Positions 22,256-34,544 of a stretch of DNA of 64,000 bases are shown here, piece by piece. A model generated the notes under the pieces. The model was not told the origin of the DNA, did not search any database, and saw nothing but the letters and a program-made list of their open reading frames with translations. The translations under genes were made by a program, and so were the position numbers. This stretch comes from Siphonodentalium dalli. Lineage: Eukaryota; Mollusca; Scaphopoda; Gadilida; Siphonodentaliidae. The stretch lies in assembly GCA_032622095.1 (NCBI GenBank), contig CP136062.1, forward strand, positions 195,121,887 through 195,185,886, read 5' to 3'. The first letter of the stretch is position 1. Each line of letters opens with the position of its first letter.

Positions 22256-23900
22256 ATAAAAAAACATCGAAAGGGAATAAGGAATGAATCGGAATTTGAC
22301 AATTAGTCATAAGTAGAAACATGATAATATGCCCAAACTGAACCTCTCACAGTGCTCGTGTGAACATATTGCACTCATTTCGAACAGAACGAAAGTGTCA
22401 CGATCACTAAAGATCCACGGTTCATGGTCGGATAAAGAACCTGATCCCAAAATCAGTAACGAGTCGGACCCATTTTGGATATTTCGTTTTGAAGCTCAGA
22501 AAGACTGAATGATGCATGCACACGTTATTATTTTATGCTAAATCCTTTTTATACAGAACATATAGCCATACCCTTGAGATAAAATCGAAATCGCTTCGTT
22601 TTTTTTTAATAAACACAGTGCAAAGTTTCAATGGTAAATCACACAGATAAGCGCGTGTTTCAGTGCATGATGGTCAATATATGTATATATTGCCCAATTT
22701 TCGGGATCGAACATAGCTAACACAACAGTACGAAACTTAAAAGGTATACTCATCGCTCATCGAAAAACTATATCGAGAGACTCACCTTCCATCCATATTA
22801 AAGCCTTTCCTCATCAAAAACTTTTTGATAAATATCGGAACAGAATCGGGTCCTGATCACAAAAGAGTCGGAATAAAATCGCTAAAGATCCCAAAGTGGG
22901 GAGCCCGCTGAATCCCAGTGAACACATGCAATGTTCACTCAAGTATATATATGAGTATTTGACTCCCCTAGCTATCTATTCAACTGTATTTTATTTTAAC
23001 ATAAACTCTATATCCAATTACATATATGTTGGTTCTAATTTTTAATGTCGTATTCATTTGAGAACACTAATTTAGTGTATCGTGATATGTATCGTATCGT
23101 TGATTATGTATCGTGATTCGTATCGTATCGTGACCCCATCACCAATCCCATCATTGTCATCATTATGCCCATCATCATCAGCAACAACAACAGCATCAAC
23201 ATCGGCGTAATCATCATAATCATCACCACTTCCACGATCATCATGTTTGTAAATTCTCGAATCATGAGATATATACATTTGCATTGACACATGCTATTTT
23301 CAGCAGAAGAAAATGAGATTTCGGCATTCGAATATGAGTATGTATAATACCGGATATATTGCGGGGTCGGGAAGTTTTCTTCCGTCGATCTCCACAGGCC
23401 ACCACGAACAGCTGTTCTGTGAATTGATTGACTTTATCTGAAGTGATCTCTTACCACTAATATTTTCCTCGTTTATTGTGGTCTTGGGTTCTTGTGAAAA
23501 ATAGATTGTGTCGGTTAGGTGGTCTTTCTAGCGTGGTTACAAATGGCAAGTAGAAGACACTCGCCTTGACTAACTCAATTATGCATGTCAACAGTCGTAA
23601 TTTAACATTGCTTGTGGTCTCCATCGCAATGGGACTCACCGCGACGTTCGTTTTTTGCAGCATCGCGCAAGTTTCCTTTCTCAGATGATTAACGATTCTC
23701 GCCAATTGTCACATTCGCATTCAAGAACGTTTCCTGTCAATTGCACCAAATCAGAACACGCAATAATCCAATCCATATATTGTAAACGCTACCAGGGGAA
23801 ACCTGTTTTAAAAGTTACATTGTGGCAGCGCTAACATCGCAGACGCTTAATTTAGCAGGCAAATAACTCCACTGAACGTAGAAACTAAACCGACCATCAA
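22256..23900. other. No gene recognised; low-complexity patches
   Basis: Contains 'cgtatcgtgat' reiterations (23075-23135) and an imperfect CAT/CAA trinucleotide tract (23150-23245). The tract yields an Asp-rich frame on the minus strand that is a repeat artefact. No other feature is supported. Confidence 0.5.
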
Positions 23901-23920
23901 CAAGAAAATTAAAAACTTAC

Positions 23921-24116
23921 CCAGATATTCCAACAAAGTTGCCTTCGCTATGTGTGGGTTACTAACTCGGAGCCGATAATGATGACCGTATGTGCCATTC
24001 TCCTTACCAACTGAACCACCGGTGACCCATTCCTTGTTGGTCGTATTCTCATGCAAGCGTGCTGAACAATTGTACAGAAGCGTCAGCAGACACAGGAAAA
24101 TTTGTATATCCATCAT
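23921..24116 (-). CDS. Candidate first coding exon of a secreted or membrane glycoprotein
   Basis: On the minus strand, a Met pair at about 24111-24116 starts MMDIQIFLCLLTLLYNCSA, a good signal peptide with a hydrophobic core and small residues before the likely cleavage. The mature part has two N-glycosylation sequons (NTT and NGT) and no cysteine. The exon ends at 23921 with a strong donor, ctgg|gtaagt. An in-frame upstream Met at 24143 is possible but less typical. No domain is recognised. No downstream exon could be identified, and a TATA-like tataaaataa lies upstream on the minus strand at about 24278-24287. It would be an antisense gene nested in the GPCR intron; it could also be a chance frame. 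Confidence 0.35.
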
Positions 24117-24161
24117 GAAAGAATACATGAAACAACGCACCACCCTCCATTCTCCATATGT

Positions 24162-24221
24162 GTTAGGGTTAGGGTTAGGGTTAGGATTAGGTCTAGGGTT
24201 AGGGTTAGAGTTAGGGTTAGT
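24162..24221 (+). repeat. Interstitial telomere-like (TTAGGG)n array
   Basis: About ten units of ttaggg with a few variants (ttaggat, tctaggg, ttagag). TTAGGG is the ancestral metazoan telomere motif, also used by molluscs. The variants show it is an old internal array and not a chromosome end. Confidence 0.95.
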
Positions 24222-24779
24222 GTATTCTTACATGAAGGACATATCGGCAAATCAACTGGTCTCCATTGTATTCACAAACTAGGTTTATTTTATAGACCGT
24301 GTCGTTTTATTTGGTAGCCCCTGAGCGCACACGTTACCTTCGCTATAGCGTTCCACTGTGAAAACATCCGGTAAAACTTTAGGGTATAAAGTGCCGGCAG
24401 CTGTGATACCGTTAGAATCAGCCGCAACATTTACGGTAAAATCCGCTTATATAATTGAACGGTCAATTCATGCAGTATACTGTTTTATTTCCCAGTAAAT
24501 CACTATCTCCCGTGTACACTAGCGGTATTTCTGTTAAAATGTTAATTTTATGTAAATATCACAATCCCCCATAATCGTGGTAAATGTTAATTATCTCATG
24601 AAATTCATTAAACTGTTTATGTCCGACCAGTGGATTTGAGCATCTTTATCTAAAAAAAAACATTACGTCATGTGTAATGGTGTGAGCTTTTCAACTACGA
24701 GTAATACTATTTTTCGACCAATCTAAAACACACGAATCGAGCCTCCACTTTTAAAATAAAGGAACAAAGGCTTTAGCAA

Positions 24780-25799
24780 TCACATGTATAACTCAAATTT
24801 ATGTTATGGTAAAACATTTGAATTGGCATACTTGTTGAAATTTCACTTTGTAGTCCTTCAAGTTTCCAACTCCAATGAATAAATGTTCAAACTCTAACGT
24901 GAGGGAACTGATGTTATTGGTACAGAGCTAACATTTTGGGCAAATCTTATCAGGCCGAGCTTGAATGCTGCGTCACATGATAGGAGTCAACTACACTTCC
25001 CGGATACAACGTGAAAAATGTCTGAGAGTTCTTGGTCACCACATTTCAGTCTAACCGTAAATTGTCCAAGCGTACCCATGTGTTGTATTGAACGATCAGG
25101 GAATATCTTAATAGTTGGTTTTGGTGACATATTCTTAAAGTCACGTTCATCGATCACATTTAACCAGCACTTGAGTCAGCCATCAATCGGGTCACAGTTA
25201 TTTCGATGCCAAACCAGCTGGCCAAACAATAACATCGGTTATTTTGTGGTGCTCATAGCGAACACATATTTTGCAACACTTTCCTCGGATTGCTGATCTT
25301 CGATACTAACATTTCCCATTTTTGCTGTCAGTGTCCTAACTTTCTGTTTGTTATTACGATTGCGATCACAGTGTCGGTTATGTATCAATTTATTTTCACC
25401 ACGGTATCGGCCATGCGGTCGAATTTTCTGAAAATGATTGAAACCCGAACATGCCGTACACTGTTTACCATATACAGGACAAACTGTTCTACCTGGGTGT
25501 GGCAATTGTCACCGCATAAAATATTGTGAAGATTCAATGTCAATGGTAGTATGCTTGATGGCAACTTCCTCGGTTCTCGCTTTGTCGAGCAACTGTATTA
25601 GTGTCATAAAACTTTGTCAGGCAGTTCATCTTGTAATTTTGATGAAATTATCCATGGATATTTTGTGTTTTTATCTCGTGACCATTTTTCCTATCGTATA
25701 CCAGCATCTGCATCAGGATTCGGATCAATCCCTGGAAAATCTGGTTTCATGCTTGCCATTTCGATATATGTTAATCCTTGTCGCCAATGTGATGTATCG
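24780..25799 (-). pseudogene. Ty3/gypsy remnant: primer site, gag zinc knuckle, protease
   Basis: Minus strand. A primer-binding-like tggcgacaaggatt (25785-25772) is followed by a gag start codon at 25759 (MASMKPDFPGIDPN). After an internal deletion comes a zinc knuckle, CPVYGKQCTACSGFNHF (near 25480-25440), and a basic stretch. The protease/linker region is recognisable as LNVIDERDF, then IFPDRSI, then LLSCDAAFKLGLI (about 25165-24930), and finally EFEHLFIGVGNLKDYKVKF (about 24880-24825), the lead-in to reverse transcriptase. The aspartic-protease catalytic segment is missing and there are several stops. The same LF.GVG.LKDY motif occurs in the gypsy copy at 54778. The 5' side is cut by the dispersed repeat starting at about 25799. 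Confidence 0.75.
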
Positions 25800-26870
25800 G
25801 CAGGGACGTGGCTAGAGGGGGGTGTCCACCTTGATAATATTCCAACTGCACCCCCCCCCTTGAATCTTGAATCAGACCAATGTTTTGCATAATTCCATTT
25901 GCACCCCCCCCCCCCCTTGAATCAAACCAAAACACCTCTTGAATCAGACCAAAGGTTTTGCATAATTTCATTCCCTCCTTGCACCTAAGTGTTCACAAAC
26001 CTAATAGCCTATTTATAAACCCATTGTTCTATCTACTCGGTATGATAATATTCATATATTTTGAACCTGAAAATTGCACAAATCCTAACATCTAGTGGTC
26101 TAACTCCAGACAAATGCACACGACTATGGGCAATAGACCAGGGCACACCGGGCCGACCATGGTTGTTCGGACCGGCGTGAGAAATTTTTGAAAACTAAAC
26201 AAGAAAATCGCAAAATCCTAGCATCTAGACTGACCTCAAGCATTCCTAGTGTTGGAAATTTCAAACCTCATACTCTCTCTTAGTTTGGAAATTTTCCAAC
26301 TGATGACCATTTCAGTCAACAATTTTAACCAAATGTAGTAAAATATTGTTTTCTTAAACTCGTTAGCAGTTTTTTATTGGCCACGGGGAGGGACCAGGAC
26401 ACACCGAGCAAAAAATCGCAAAATCCTAGCATCTAGACTAGCCTCAAGCATTCATAGAGTTGGAAATTTCAAACCTGACACCCCGACTCAGGTTGGAAAA
26501 TTTCCAACTGATGACAATTCCAGTGACAATTTTGACCAAATGTTGGACAATATGGTTTTCTTAAATTATTAACTAGAAGTTTTTGACTGGCCATGGGGGA
26601 GGGACCAGGACACAAGCTTTCCAAGTGTTGGAAATTTCCAACCTGATACCCCCTAAGGTTGGAAAATTTCAAACTTATGGCCATTTCAGTCCAAATATTT
26701 TACCAAAAGAAGGAAAATATGCAAATATTGGTCCAAAAACAATAAATTCCCCCCAATAAATTGTTTTAAAATCAAACTACAAGAACATTTTCAACCTATT
26801 GTTGGTGTGAAATTTCCGACTAATGTTGTGTTGAAATTTCCAACTGTTGAAACGGCGGTATATCAATATA
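25799..26870. repeat. Reiterated 'gacgtggctag / gttggaaat' repeats
   Basis: At least three units: one from 25799 (cagggacgtggctagagggg, with C-tracts at 25851 and 25907), one from about 26085 and one from about 26370. Each contains 'atcctaacatctag', 'gttggaaatttcaaac' and 'gaccaggacaca'. Noncoding. Confidence 0.65.
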
Positions 26871-27049
26871 TGTCAACCTATATTATACATCCTTCCAAAT
26901 TACGAAGACACAATTTGAAAGCTCGAATGAGCCATGCCCGTTTAAACGTACGAAGTAAAATAGAAACGAAAAATTGTCGCAACCACCATTATATATATGG
27001 CACAAACAGTATAGTGGAAGAAGAAATAATTTGCGCTAATTCTCAATAT

Positions 27050-27215
27050 TTTGAGCGCAATATTAAGCGCGATGTGTTGCAATATTAAGCGCGAAATATG
27101 GCGATATTAAGCGCGAATAATGCAATAATATCGCAAGCGGTGCGCTTATAAGCGTTTCCACTTGCAATATTATTGCGATATTGGGTGCGCCGATAGCGCG
27201 CTTAATATATCACTT
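27050..27215. repeat. GCGC-rich imperfect palindrome
   Basis: 'gcaatattaagcgcg' and 'gcgatattaagcgcg' motifs on the left face 'cgcgcttaatat' and 'gcaatattattgcgatatt' on the right, giving an imperfect stem-loop. Confidence 0.6.
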
Positions 27216-27357
27216 CTTTTGACTGGTACTGTACCGGATAAAATCCGAAATAGAGGCAGAGACTCAGACTGAATCTTTCTATGGAATGATTGTTGAAGGT
27301 ATAATTACACACAAAACGCCGCCTATGACTGAAATGAACCAATCATTATAATATATT

Positions 27358-28304
27358 CCAATGCACTTAGGCCAATATACCCCGGAAACACCACATATAA
27401 CCTGTCGCAATGTATAGTCCGGTTCACCGCTTCAATGTTAGATATTCCTACGCGCCAAAATTGCCGTTAGCTGAATTCCTAATCTCGGCCATGCCCAATC
27501 CAGCCCAGCTCACTGTTTCGTTTCTCTCCATGACGTCACCCTTACGCAGTACATGCCGGCGACGTTACGGAGTAGATGTATAGAGTTGGCGCCCTTGCTA
27601 CTGACTTCCGTTACTAGCTCGTTGCTATATAAACAAACCAGCGGCGGCACTTTTGTCGAAAATTGACAGCCAGTACATTCGCTCTGTATACATGTACTTT
27701 CAGAAAATACAAAACACCACACCGTTATATCCCACCAATGTCAGTGTCTCGATATCATTTGACCACATTTCTTGACATGAAACCGCGACAGACACGGCAT
27801 GAAATACATCGCATTGAGTAAACAATTTCCCATTGTTTCAATTCAACTTCAAGTTCGCGGTAAAATCAAAACCACAATTTGTAAGTGGTAAACATATGAT
27901 AAAGACATGAGGTACATGCAGAAACTAATTGTTGTGCATATTTATTTCTATTTGAGGTGGCAATTTTTCATGTTTATCAGAATTTTTAACGATAAGAGCA
28001 ATGCTAATTGAGGGGCTATATTTTATCTAGCGCATTAAATTTAAAATAAAAAGACGTGAATTGGCTGAGTGTTTTCTATGGCCGCACATTTCGTTGATAA
28101 TTACGAGGCATTTGTTTGACTAAATAACGTTTATAAGTTCGAAGAGCATTAGAATGGGGATAACAGTGTGGTATTTTGTGATTTCGGAAAGGTACATGGC
28201 GAATATACTGTGGCAAATACCCGCCGTCGCCCATGAACTAAATTTGCCACAGTATATTCGCCATGTACCTTTCCGAAATCACAAAACACCACACCGTTAT
28301 CCCC
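27358..28304. repeat. Long interspersed repeat X, copy 1 (uninterrupted)
   Basis: Collinear with 57847-59395: shared landmarks are 'gccaatatacccc', 'gtcgcaatgtatagtccgg', 'cttcaatgttagatattcct', 'acatgccggcgacgttacgg', 'gctcgttgctatataaacaa' and 'gaaaccgcgacagacacgg'. It ends in a 149-bp hairpin (28156-28304). No coding capacity is seen; the family is unnamed to me. It provides the empty site for the insertion at 58095. Confidence 0.85.
28156..28304. repeat. Terminal hairpin of repeat X, copy 1
   Basis: Arms of about 60 bp start ggggataacagtgtggtatt and end caccacaccgttatcccc, around a ~25-bp loop. They may be the TIRs of a small foldback MITE. Confidence 0.85.
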
Positions 28305-28406
28305 TAAGTATGCTGCTGCACGCGAAGACGATCAACAATTGTGGCACAATATTGGATATCCGTCAAATCCCTTTGATTGCATAATCGTATAATATACAGC
28401 CGCGGG

Positions 28407-28880
28407 GCACAGACTGGGGAACCAACAGCCAGACCCTCATCAACCAGATCTTCGTCCGTCCAATCATGGAGTACGGTGGCCGCCAGTCTCATAACAGCTC
28501 CAAAGACATACATCGACAAACTACAGAAAGTACAGAACAAAGCCCTCCGCATCACACTCCGCCAGCCAACAATGGCCCAACATGGACACAAATCAAAGCG
28601 ATGCAGCGAACATACCTACGACGAAACAACGACTGATGGAACTCAGAAACATGACACTCGCCAGACTTGACAACAGTCGACTCATCCAAGAGCTCCAAAT
28701 ACGAAACCAGCTACTCACCACGAAAAAGACAAAGTCCATCCTTTAATTCAACTCGACGAAACAGACAGACCCATATAGAACTGAAACAGCACCTGACACC
28801 TCCACAACGCCTTGCCTCCAGCCAAAAACCCACACCAGCCGCCACACCCACATACACCCCATGGATGTGCACCTAACTAC
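28407..28880 (+). pseudogene. LINE reverse transcriptase C-terminal fragment
   Basis: The forward strand reads TNSQTLINQIFVRPIMEYG (28420 onward), then, after a one-base shift near 28480, ITAPKTYIDKLQKVQNKALR. The motif '(Y)(I/V)RPIMEY...L.KLQ..QN.ALR' is the conserved thumb segment of LINE ORF2 proteins. Further downstream RLIQELQIRNQLL is readable in a third frame. The codons are GC-richer than the surroundings. At least two frameshifts and no upstream RT core mean a dead 5'-truncated fragment. Confidence 0.75.
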
Positions 28881-28964
28881 TAAAAGGGTGTCGTTTGATC
28901 ACCTGGTCGAAGTCAAATGGTGGGTGTATTGATCACGAAGAAAGGGATCTGCAAAATGCTTGGG

Positions 28965-29245
28965 CCGACCATCCTACCCGGCCTTCAGTCCGACCATCCT
29001 AACCGGCCTTCAGTCCGACCATCCTACTCGGCCTTCAGTCCGACCATCCTACCCGGCCTGCACTCCGACCATCCTACCCGGCCTTCAGTCCGACCATCCT
29101 ACCGGGCTTCAGCCCGACCATCCTAACCGGCCTTCAGTGCGACCATCCTACTCGGCCTTCAGCCCGACCATCCTACCCGGCATTTAACCGACCATCCTAC
29201 CCGGCGGGCCATCAGTCCGACCATCCTACCCGGTCTTCGGCCGCA
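28965..29245 (+). repeat. 25-bp minisatellite
   Basis: About eleven units of consensus gaccatcctacccggccttc + agtcc, with variants (aaccgg, actcgg, agcccg). Copies are contiguous with no spacers, so it is not a CRISPR-like array. Confidence 0.95.
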
Positions 29246-29373
29246 AACGACTCAATCACGAATCCGATCGATGACCACAGATAGTTTCGCGTTGAGCATC
29301 TCCCGGTATAAACTACCTGGACTATACATAAACCAAGTTGGTGAATACGAGCTCTGGTATTTTATCTGTTTAC

Positions 29374-29820
29374 CTAACAAATTATTACATTAGCCTTCAA
29401 AACCATTCCTGTAGATTGCGCCAGATCAGAACACCCGCCAAGTTTATCGGCTTTAATTTGCTCGAAGTCTGTCTTGCATTTGCGCAGCGCTTGCTCGAAC
29501 ATTGAGCGGCTTCTATATATTTTATCATACACATAACCATGTCGTGATTTGTTTATCCTGACCCAGACCTGAAAACAATACCGAGCTTCCCTGTGGATAA
29601 TTTTGTCATAGGTATTCCAGCCAGGAATTTGATCGTGGGATTTAGTTCGTTCGCGTTGAGTTTGGATAAATTTGCTAGGCGATACATTCAAGGCATTAAC
29701 ACCTTGGTCATAAACTTTATCAATCAGGGGACCGTGACCGACGAACAGAAAGCACCGCATTCCGGATCCAGAAGAGTGATGTCAGTATCGCGGAGAAAAG
29801 TTTCGAAATCGCAAAATGGC
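29374..29820 (-). pseudogene. LINE fragment: endonuclease-RT linker
   Basis: The minus-strand frame contains KSHDQIPGWNTYDKIIHREA, then FQVWVRINKSRHGYVYDKI and ALRKCKTDFEQIKADKL. This 'PGWN.Y....H..AR..F..W...GKPR.G...........F+.ALR.CK....+ADAL' pattern is the region between the endonuclease and reverse transcriptase in CR1/L2-like LINE ORF2 proteins. Neither catalytic domain is present in the same frame. Confidence 0.6.
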
Positions 29821-29829
29821 AGATCGGTA

Positions 29830-30870
29830 TAATGTGTGCGTGTTACCACACAGGCATAATTATAATGCAAATTCGCGTCAGTCGGTGTTGTTTATAATCA
29901 CAGTCACGATTACGTCGGTCCTATGAGACCCGGGTATCACATTACGCGACCTCGCGACTTAAAACGTGTCAAAACGTGTCAAGTGAATAATATCAGAAGC
30001 GCATGACCTTGGTTTGCCATTGGCAGAGGGAATTAAAGACGTCGTTTTACCTCGTAACTTTGCACACTAGTGACATAGACGCATAATGTAATGTGTGCAC
30101 AGCCGAGGTGACATATAGAAAGTGGGTTATTTCACGGTGGGGAAATCACGTGGTTTCGAGATTATGAGTACCACACATTCAAAATGGCCGAGGCATTCGC
30201 AAACGCGACCAGAAACAAGGAAAATGGTAATAAACTAGGATAATGATATATTTTGGCATATTTTTTCATACAAGCTGATACCTCATTTGTGTCTAAACTC
30301 ACGACTGTTTGCTCTAACATTCTGACCGAAGTTGTCGAAAGGATTCTATGGACTGGTGTATTTCACGAACCTCCGACTGGCAACTTTGGTAAGAACGTTA
30401 TAGAAAACTATTGAGTATTTCCCAACAAATATGGTATCAACTTGTTTTAAAAATAAAGTGGCATATGCTCGTAGCAGTCAAAATGCTATGTTTTGCGTCA
30501 GTTCCTCATATATTTTGTTTTGTTTAGTTTTTTAGTTTAACATATTTCATTGCTCATATACATAGCAATAGGATTGGGGAGACAAGCGCTCGGGGCACTT
30601 AATCTTACCTCCTCTCCCAACACAAAGTAACACAATGGAGACAAACGAAAATAACATAAGCATACGAAATAATTGGTTGATATAGTTTACAAAGTAACAG
30701 AAATAAAATAACTAAACTTATAAATGGAGCAGCCAGATATCTTGACTCTACGAGATAGAAGATGAAAGAGAAGGGGATAGAGGAAACATGGAGAGAGAAT
30801 GAAGAGGAGAAGAAGACCATTACATCCATCCTTGTTTCACACGATTGCTGAAATATGCCAACGGCGTGAT
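29830..30870. other. No gene recognised
   Basis: AT-rich intron sequence with no supported coding frame, RNA gene or clear repeat. Confidence 0.4.
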
Positions 30871-30879
30871 AGTTGGAGC

Positions 30880-33290
30880 GGATTATATGTTTGTTTATAT
30901 ATTTAGTCTAACCTTCCTGATGTACGTATGAAATCTTGAGCTCTCATGTATATATTAGCATTTTCGCCATATGGTAAGTTTGGATTGCCAAAAAGCAATG
31001 TGAAAACAGAAAAACGTTCATACTTTGACAAGGCTTCGGCTAGTTTTATCCTAGCTTGCTGATATAGCGGACATGCTAAAAAGTAGTGAAAGGCATCTTC
31101 TTTGGCATATCCACAGTCACAAGTTCGGGCTTGGGAGATATGGTTATGATGCATATCACTGCGCAATTTACTTCATCCACAGCATATTCGACAGTGTAAT
31201 ATATTAAGTCTCCTATTCCCCGCAAAAATATCCAGGTGGCACACAAATATTAGCTTTTATACTATCTCTAAAGGCTGGTAATGGTTTTGAGCGAATATCA
31301 TCCTTTATTTTATTCCAGTCAGCGACACATCGAGGAAAGAAGGTAGCCTTGAATGTCGATGTGATTACCCCCAATGTGACCAAATCCCTCTTGTGACCAA
31401 ATTCCTGACATTGAATTTCTTCAATTCGAGGGGAATTGTACCATATAAGAATGTTTTGTTTTTAATGGAATAAGCACATTCTTTTCATATCTTCTATCCG
31501 AAAGTAGATCCCAACCCAGTTCAAACAAAATTTTATCTTTCGATGTTGACATGGTGCAGCCTGTTACAATCCTAGCCGCGTCAAATTGCACATCATCAAG
31601 TTTATCTAAGATATATTTTGGTGCCCCAAACCACACTGGACTTGCATATTCGAGCAATGGTCGGATATAAGTTAGATACATGATTTCAAGGGTGTGTCTA
31701 TTCAGTGTAAAGTTTAATTTCCTCATCTGGGATAGCCTACCTTATGCTTGTTTACAGACCGAGCGGTGTGGATGCCCCATGGGTGGTTGTCATGAAATTC
31801 GAGACCTAAATGTCTATGTGACTTTGAAAAATAAAGAGTGGCATTACCAAAGATCAGTAAACATAGAGCATTGTTTTAGTCTTACTACTATTAAAGGTCA
31901 TTAACTATTTTTTGCCCAATCATCAATCCTACTTAGGTCATCATTCATTACATTTTCAATATTAGATATTTCTTTATCACCAAAAGGTCAAACAAGTATC
32001 ATCTGCAAATAATCATGTAGCTGATAATATACCATCTGCGGTATCATTTAGGTATATAAGAAACATAATGGGTCCAAGGATAGATCCTTGATGCACCCCA
32101 GATTCAACATATTTATACAAACAGTTAGAAGATCCTACTCTGGTCCTTTGTTGGCGTTGGTGAATATATCTTCTAACCCACTCACGTAAGTTTCCAACTA
32201 TACCATAACGTTCCAATTTAAAAAGAAGACCTTTGTGCCAAACTTTATCAAATGACTTTGACATATGTCGAAGGACTGGGTAATAGCATGTACTAGTTTA
32301 ATGAGTTGATATTCCGTGCTATGATTAGGCAGGAACCCCAACTGGTATCCATACATAAGGTTATTACTGTTCAAATGGTAATATACTTCCCTAAATACAA
32401 TTTTCTCCAGTACCTTACTGAGACAACATACAAGTGATACTGGTCTGTATAGGTTCACTTCATATGGACTACCTTTCTTAAACATTGGTATAACACCAGC
32501 CGTCTTCCAAGAGTCAGGAAATCGACCTGATGTTAGTGACATATTAATACTTTTACAAAGAGGTTTACATATGCCAGAACTCGTCTCTTTGATCATCATA
32601 TTTGTAATTCCATCATGTCCACATGTTTTATTAGTCGGTAAAAAAAATTCAAAATTGCGATGACCTCATCCTCCCTGGTGGTTAAAGATGGTATGTAATT
32701 AGTCATTTTTGATTGAAAAGGAGGCAGAGTGTCCAGAGTCGTCAAAAAAACTGTTTTGAACAAATACTTTATTAATTATTTCGGCCTTTTCCCCATCACT
32801 CTCAGCAATATTTCCGTTATATTCTAGTTTTTGGTATGCCCCGAACTGTCGTGAAATTGTTCAGTAGTTGCTTTGTGACCTTCCAAGAATTTTTGGGATT
32901 ATGATTCAATGTCAAAGTTGTGTCAATTGATTTCACGAAGGCTCTTCGCTGTTTTGTTGTTTTCATATTGTTAACCTTGTTTCTGGCAGTTTTGAATCTG
33001 GCCCAAGCATGGGGTGTTTTTTGGCTTGAGAGCTTTCACTCTCAGTCGATCTCTAATTCTACAATGTCTTCTGAGCTCGCTATTAAACCAACGGTTTGTC
33101 ATTATTTTTCTTACAGTTATATTGTCATTGGGAATGTATGATCTAGCGATGAGCATGAACTTTGATGTAAATATTTCAACTGCCTCGTTAATATCAGTCG
33201 CCTCCCCAAGTAAATGAACCCAATCCAGTTGAAGTAATTCCCGATTCATTTTATCGAAATCAGCTTTATTGTAATTCTAAACTTGATGCT
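30880..33290 (-). pseudogene. 5'-truncated, degenerate LINE (CR1/Jockey-like) ORF2
   Basis: Read on the minus strand from 33290 downwards: the post-endonuclease segment (NKADFDKMNRELLQLDW), then RT motifs DSWKTAGVIPMFKKGS and NLYRPVSLV (about 32520-32440), then FDKVWHKGLLFKLE (about 32250), VHQGSILGP (about 32090), a frame change, LFADDTCL (about 32010-31985), the RT thumb (IRPLLEYASPVW, about 31660), and a C-terminal zinc motif CDCGYAKEDAFHYFLAC (about 31110-31070). The order equals that of the better-preserved LINE at 39147-42350, though the two differ in sequence. At least three frame breaks separate the pieces. The 5' end stops inside the ORF, as expected for incomplete reverse transcription. 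Confidence 0.85.
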
Positions 33291-33714
33291 TGTTATTTGA
33301 ATTTGGACTGCGCCTCAAAGTTATTTTATTTTATCACGTGGCTTCCGGTTAGCAACTGTGTGGAGATTGCTCAAGCGCGGAAACGACAATGGACCAACGA
33401 GATGAAAATAAAATTGGATACTTCTCAACTTCCGGAGAACTCTTTCGTAATTTGTTGTCAATTATCTTCATTTAGACCAATTTCGTTGGTTAGCTTAGTA
33501 ATGAAAACCAGAGAAGACGTCATGGCACGGACACGCTTGAATAATAGCAAACAATGGACGTTCATATCTGGTCCATAACCTCTTATTTGACGTATAACAC
33601 TTAAGTTTTCCTGCATGCATCGACATATTACAGTCAATGAAAGGTGAAAAAAGTGCGAAATTACTATAATTAGTTTGAGGACTCAAGTGTAGTAGTCGCA
33701 TTAACGAGATGTGT

Positions 33715-34015
33715 AGTGGCAGGAGGTGTGGTGTGTGTGTCTGATTCCACCCCAACTTTGGTAAGCAATTTCAACAGTTGGAAAATTCCATGCCTGACAC
33801 AGCAACATATGGAAATTTCAAACCAAATATAGGTTGATATTATTGTTATGATAGTTTGATATTATAACCGATATTTACTGAGGAATGTGTGATTTCCGAC
33901 GAATAATCGAATATTTAACTGCTTTCGGTAAATTTTCGGACTGAAATGGTAATTAATTCAAAATTTCCAACCGTAGGAGGTGTTGCGTTGGAAATTGGAA
34001 ACAGTTGGAATTTGG
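33715..34015. repeat. Dispersed 'gttggaaat' repeat copy
   Basis: Shares 'tttggtaagcaatttcaaca', 'ggaaatttcaaac' and 'aaaatttccaacc' with the other members of the family. The open frame at 34005-34319 begins at its edge and has no recognised domain. Confidence 0.5.
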
Positions 34016-34476
34016 AAACCTTGAAGTACCAGTTGGAAAATTACAAGCCAATGATGATGTAAAAATTATATTTCCTAAAGTTAAGACTTTTGATCTGATT
34101 CAGTTGTGTAGAGTTCGAAATTCCAAAGGTGGACGCTCTCAACGAAGACCCTCTATCCATGTCCCTGGATTTAAGGGTCAGACTCACGTTTTGGCAAAAT
34201 TATCTGGCATTTCAAAATGGATTGTCTTAAAATCAGCCAGGAATTTCTTTGTGAAATTTGGTACAGTCAATTATTGTGACACAATGTTTAAGAACCATAT
34301 CGACCCGAGAATACTATAACTTAATGTACTTTACTTTTATGGCATGACAAAATATTAAAAGTTTACTGGTTTCAGGTACGAAGAACTTTTGTAAAATATT
34401 TTTTTCAAACGTGAAGTTCATATATCGATATCCAAAGATCATGAGAGGAGAGTTAGTTATTCTTGATTCGTGAAAT

Positions 34477-34544
34477 TTAACCCTTTACCCAACAGAACGG
34501 CCCTGTGCCAATGCATTCTCTTATATATGCGAGTCGACCATAGG
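34477..34544 (+). mobile_element. Double-palindrome MITE, truncated copy E
   Basis: TTAA (34477-34480), then ccctttacccaacagaacgg and ccctgtgccaatgcattctc, matching the left end of copies A and D, but the match stops at 34544. Palindrome numbering from 34507 puts the break about three bases past the centre of the 69-nt palindrome. Confidence 0.88.

Noticed and set aside
23072-23292. Asp-rich minus-strand frame
   Set aside because: Produced by the CAT/CAA trinucleotide tract; low complexity.
24162-24221. Possible chromosome end
   Set aside because: Only about ten degenerate TTAGGG units with unique sequence on both sides; interstitial array.
28965-29245. CRISPR-like periodic repeats
   Set aside because: 25-bp units are contiguous without unique spacers, and the genome is metazoan; it is a minisatellite.
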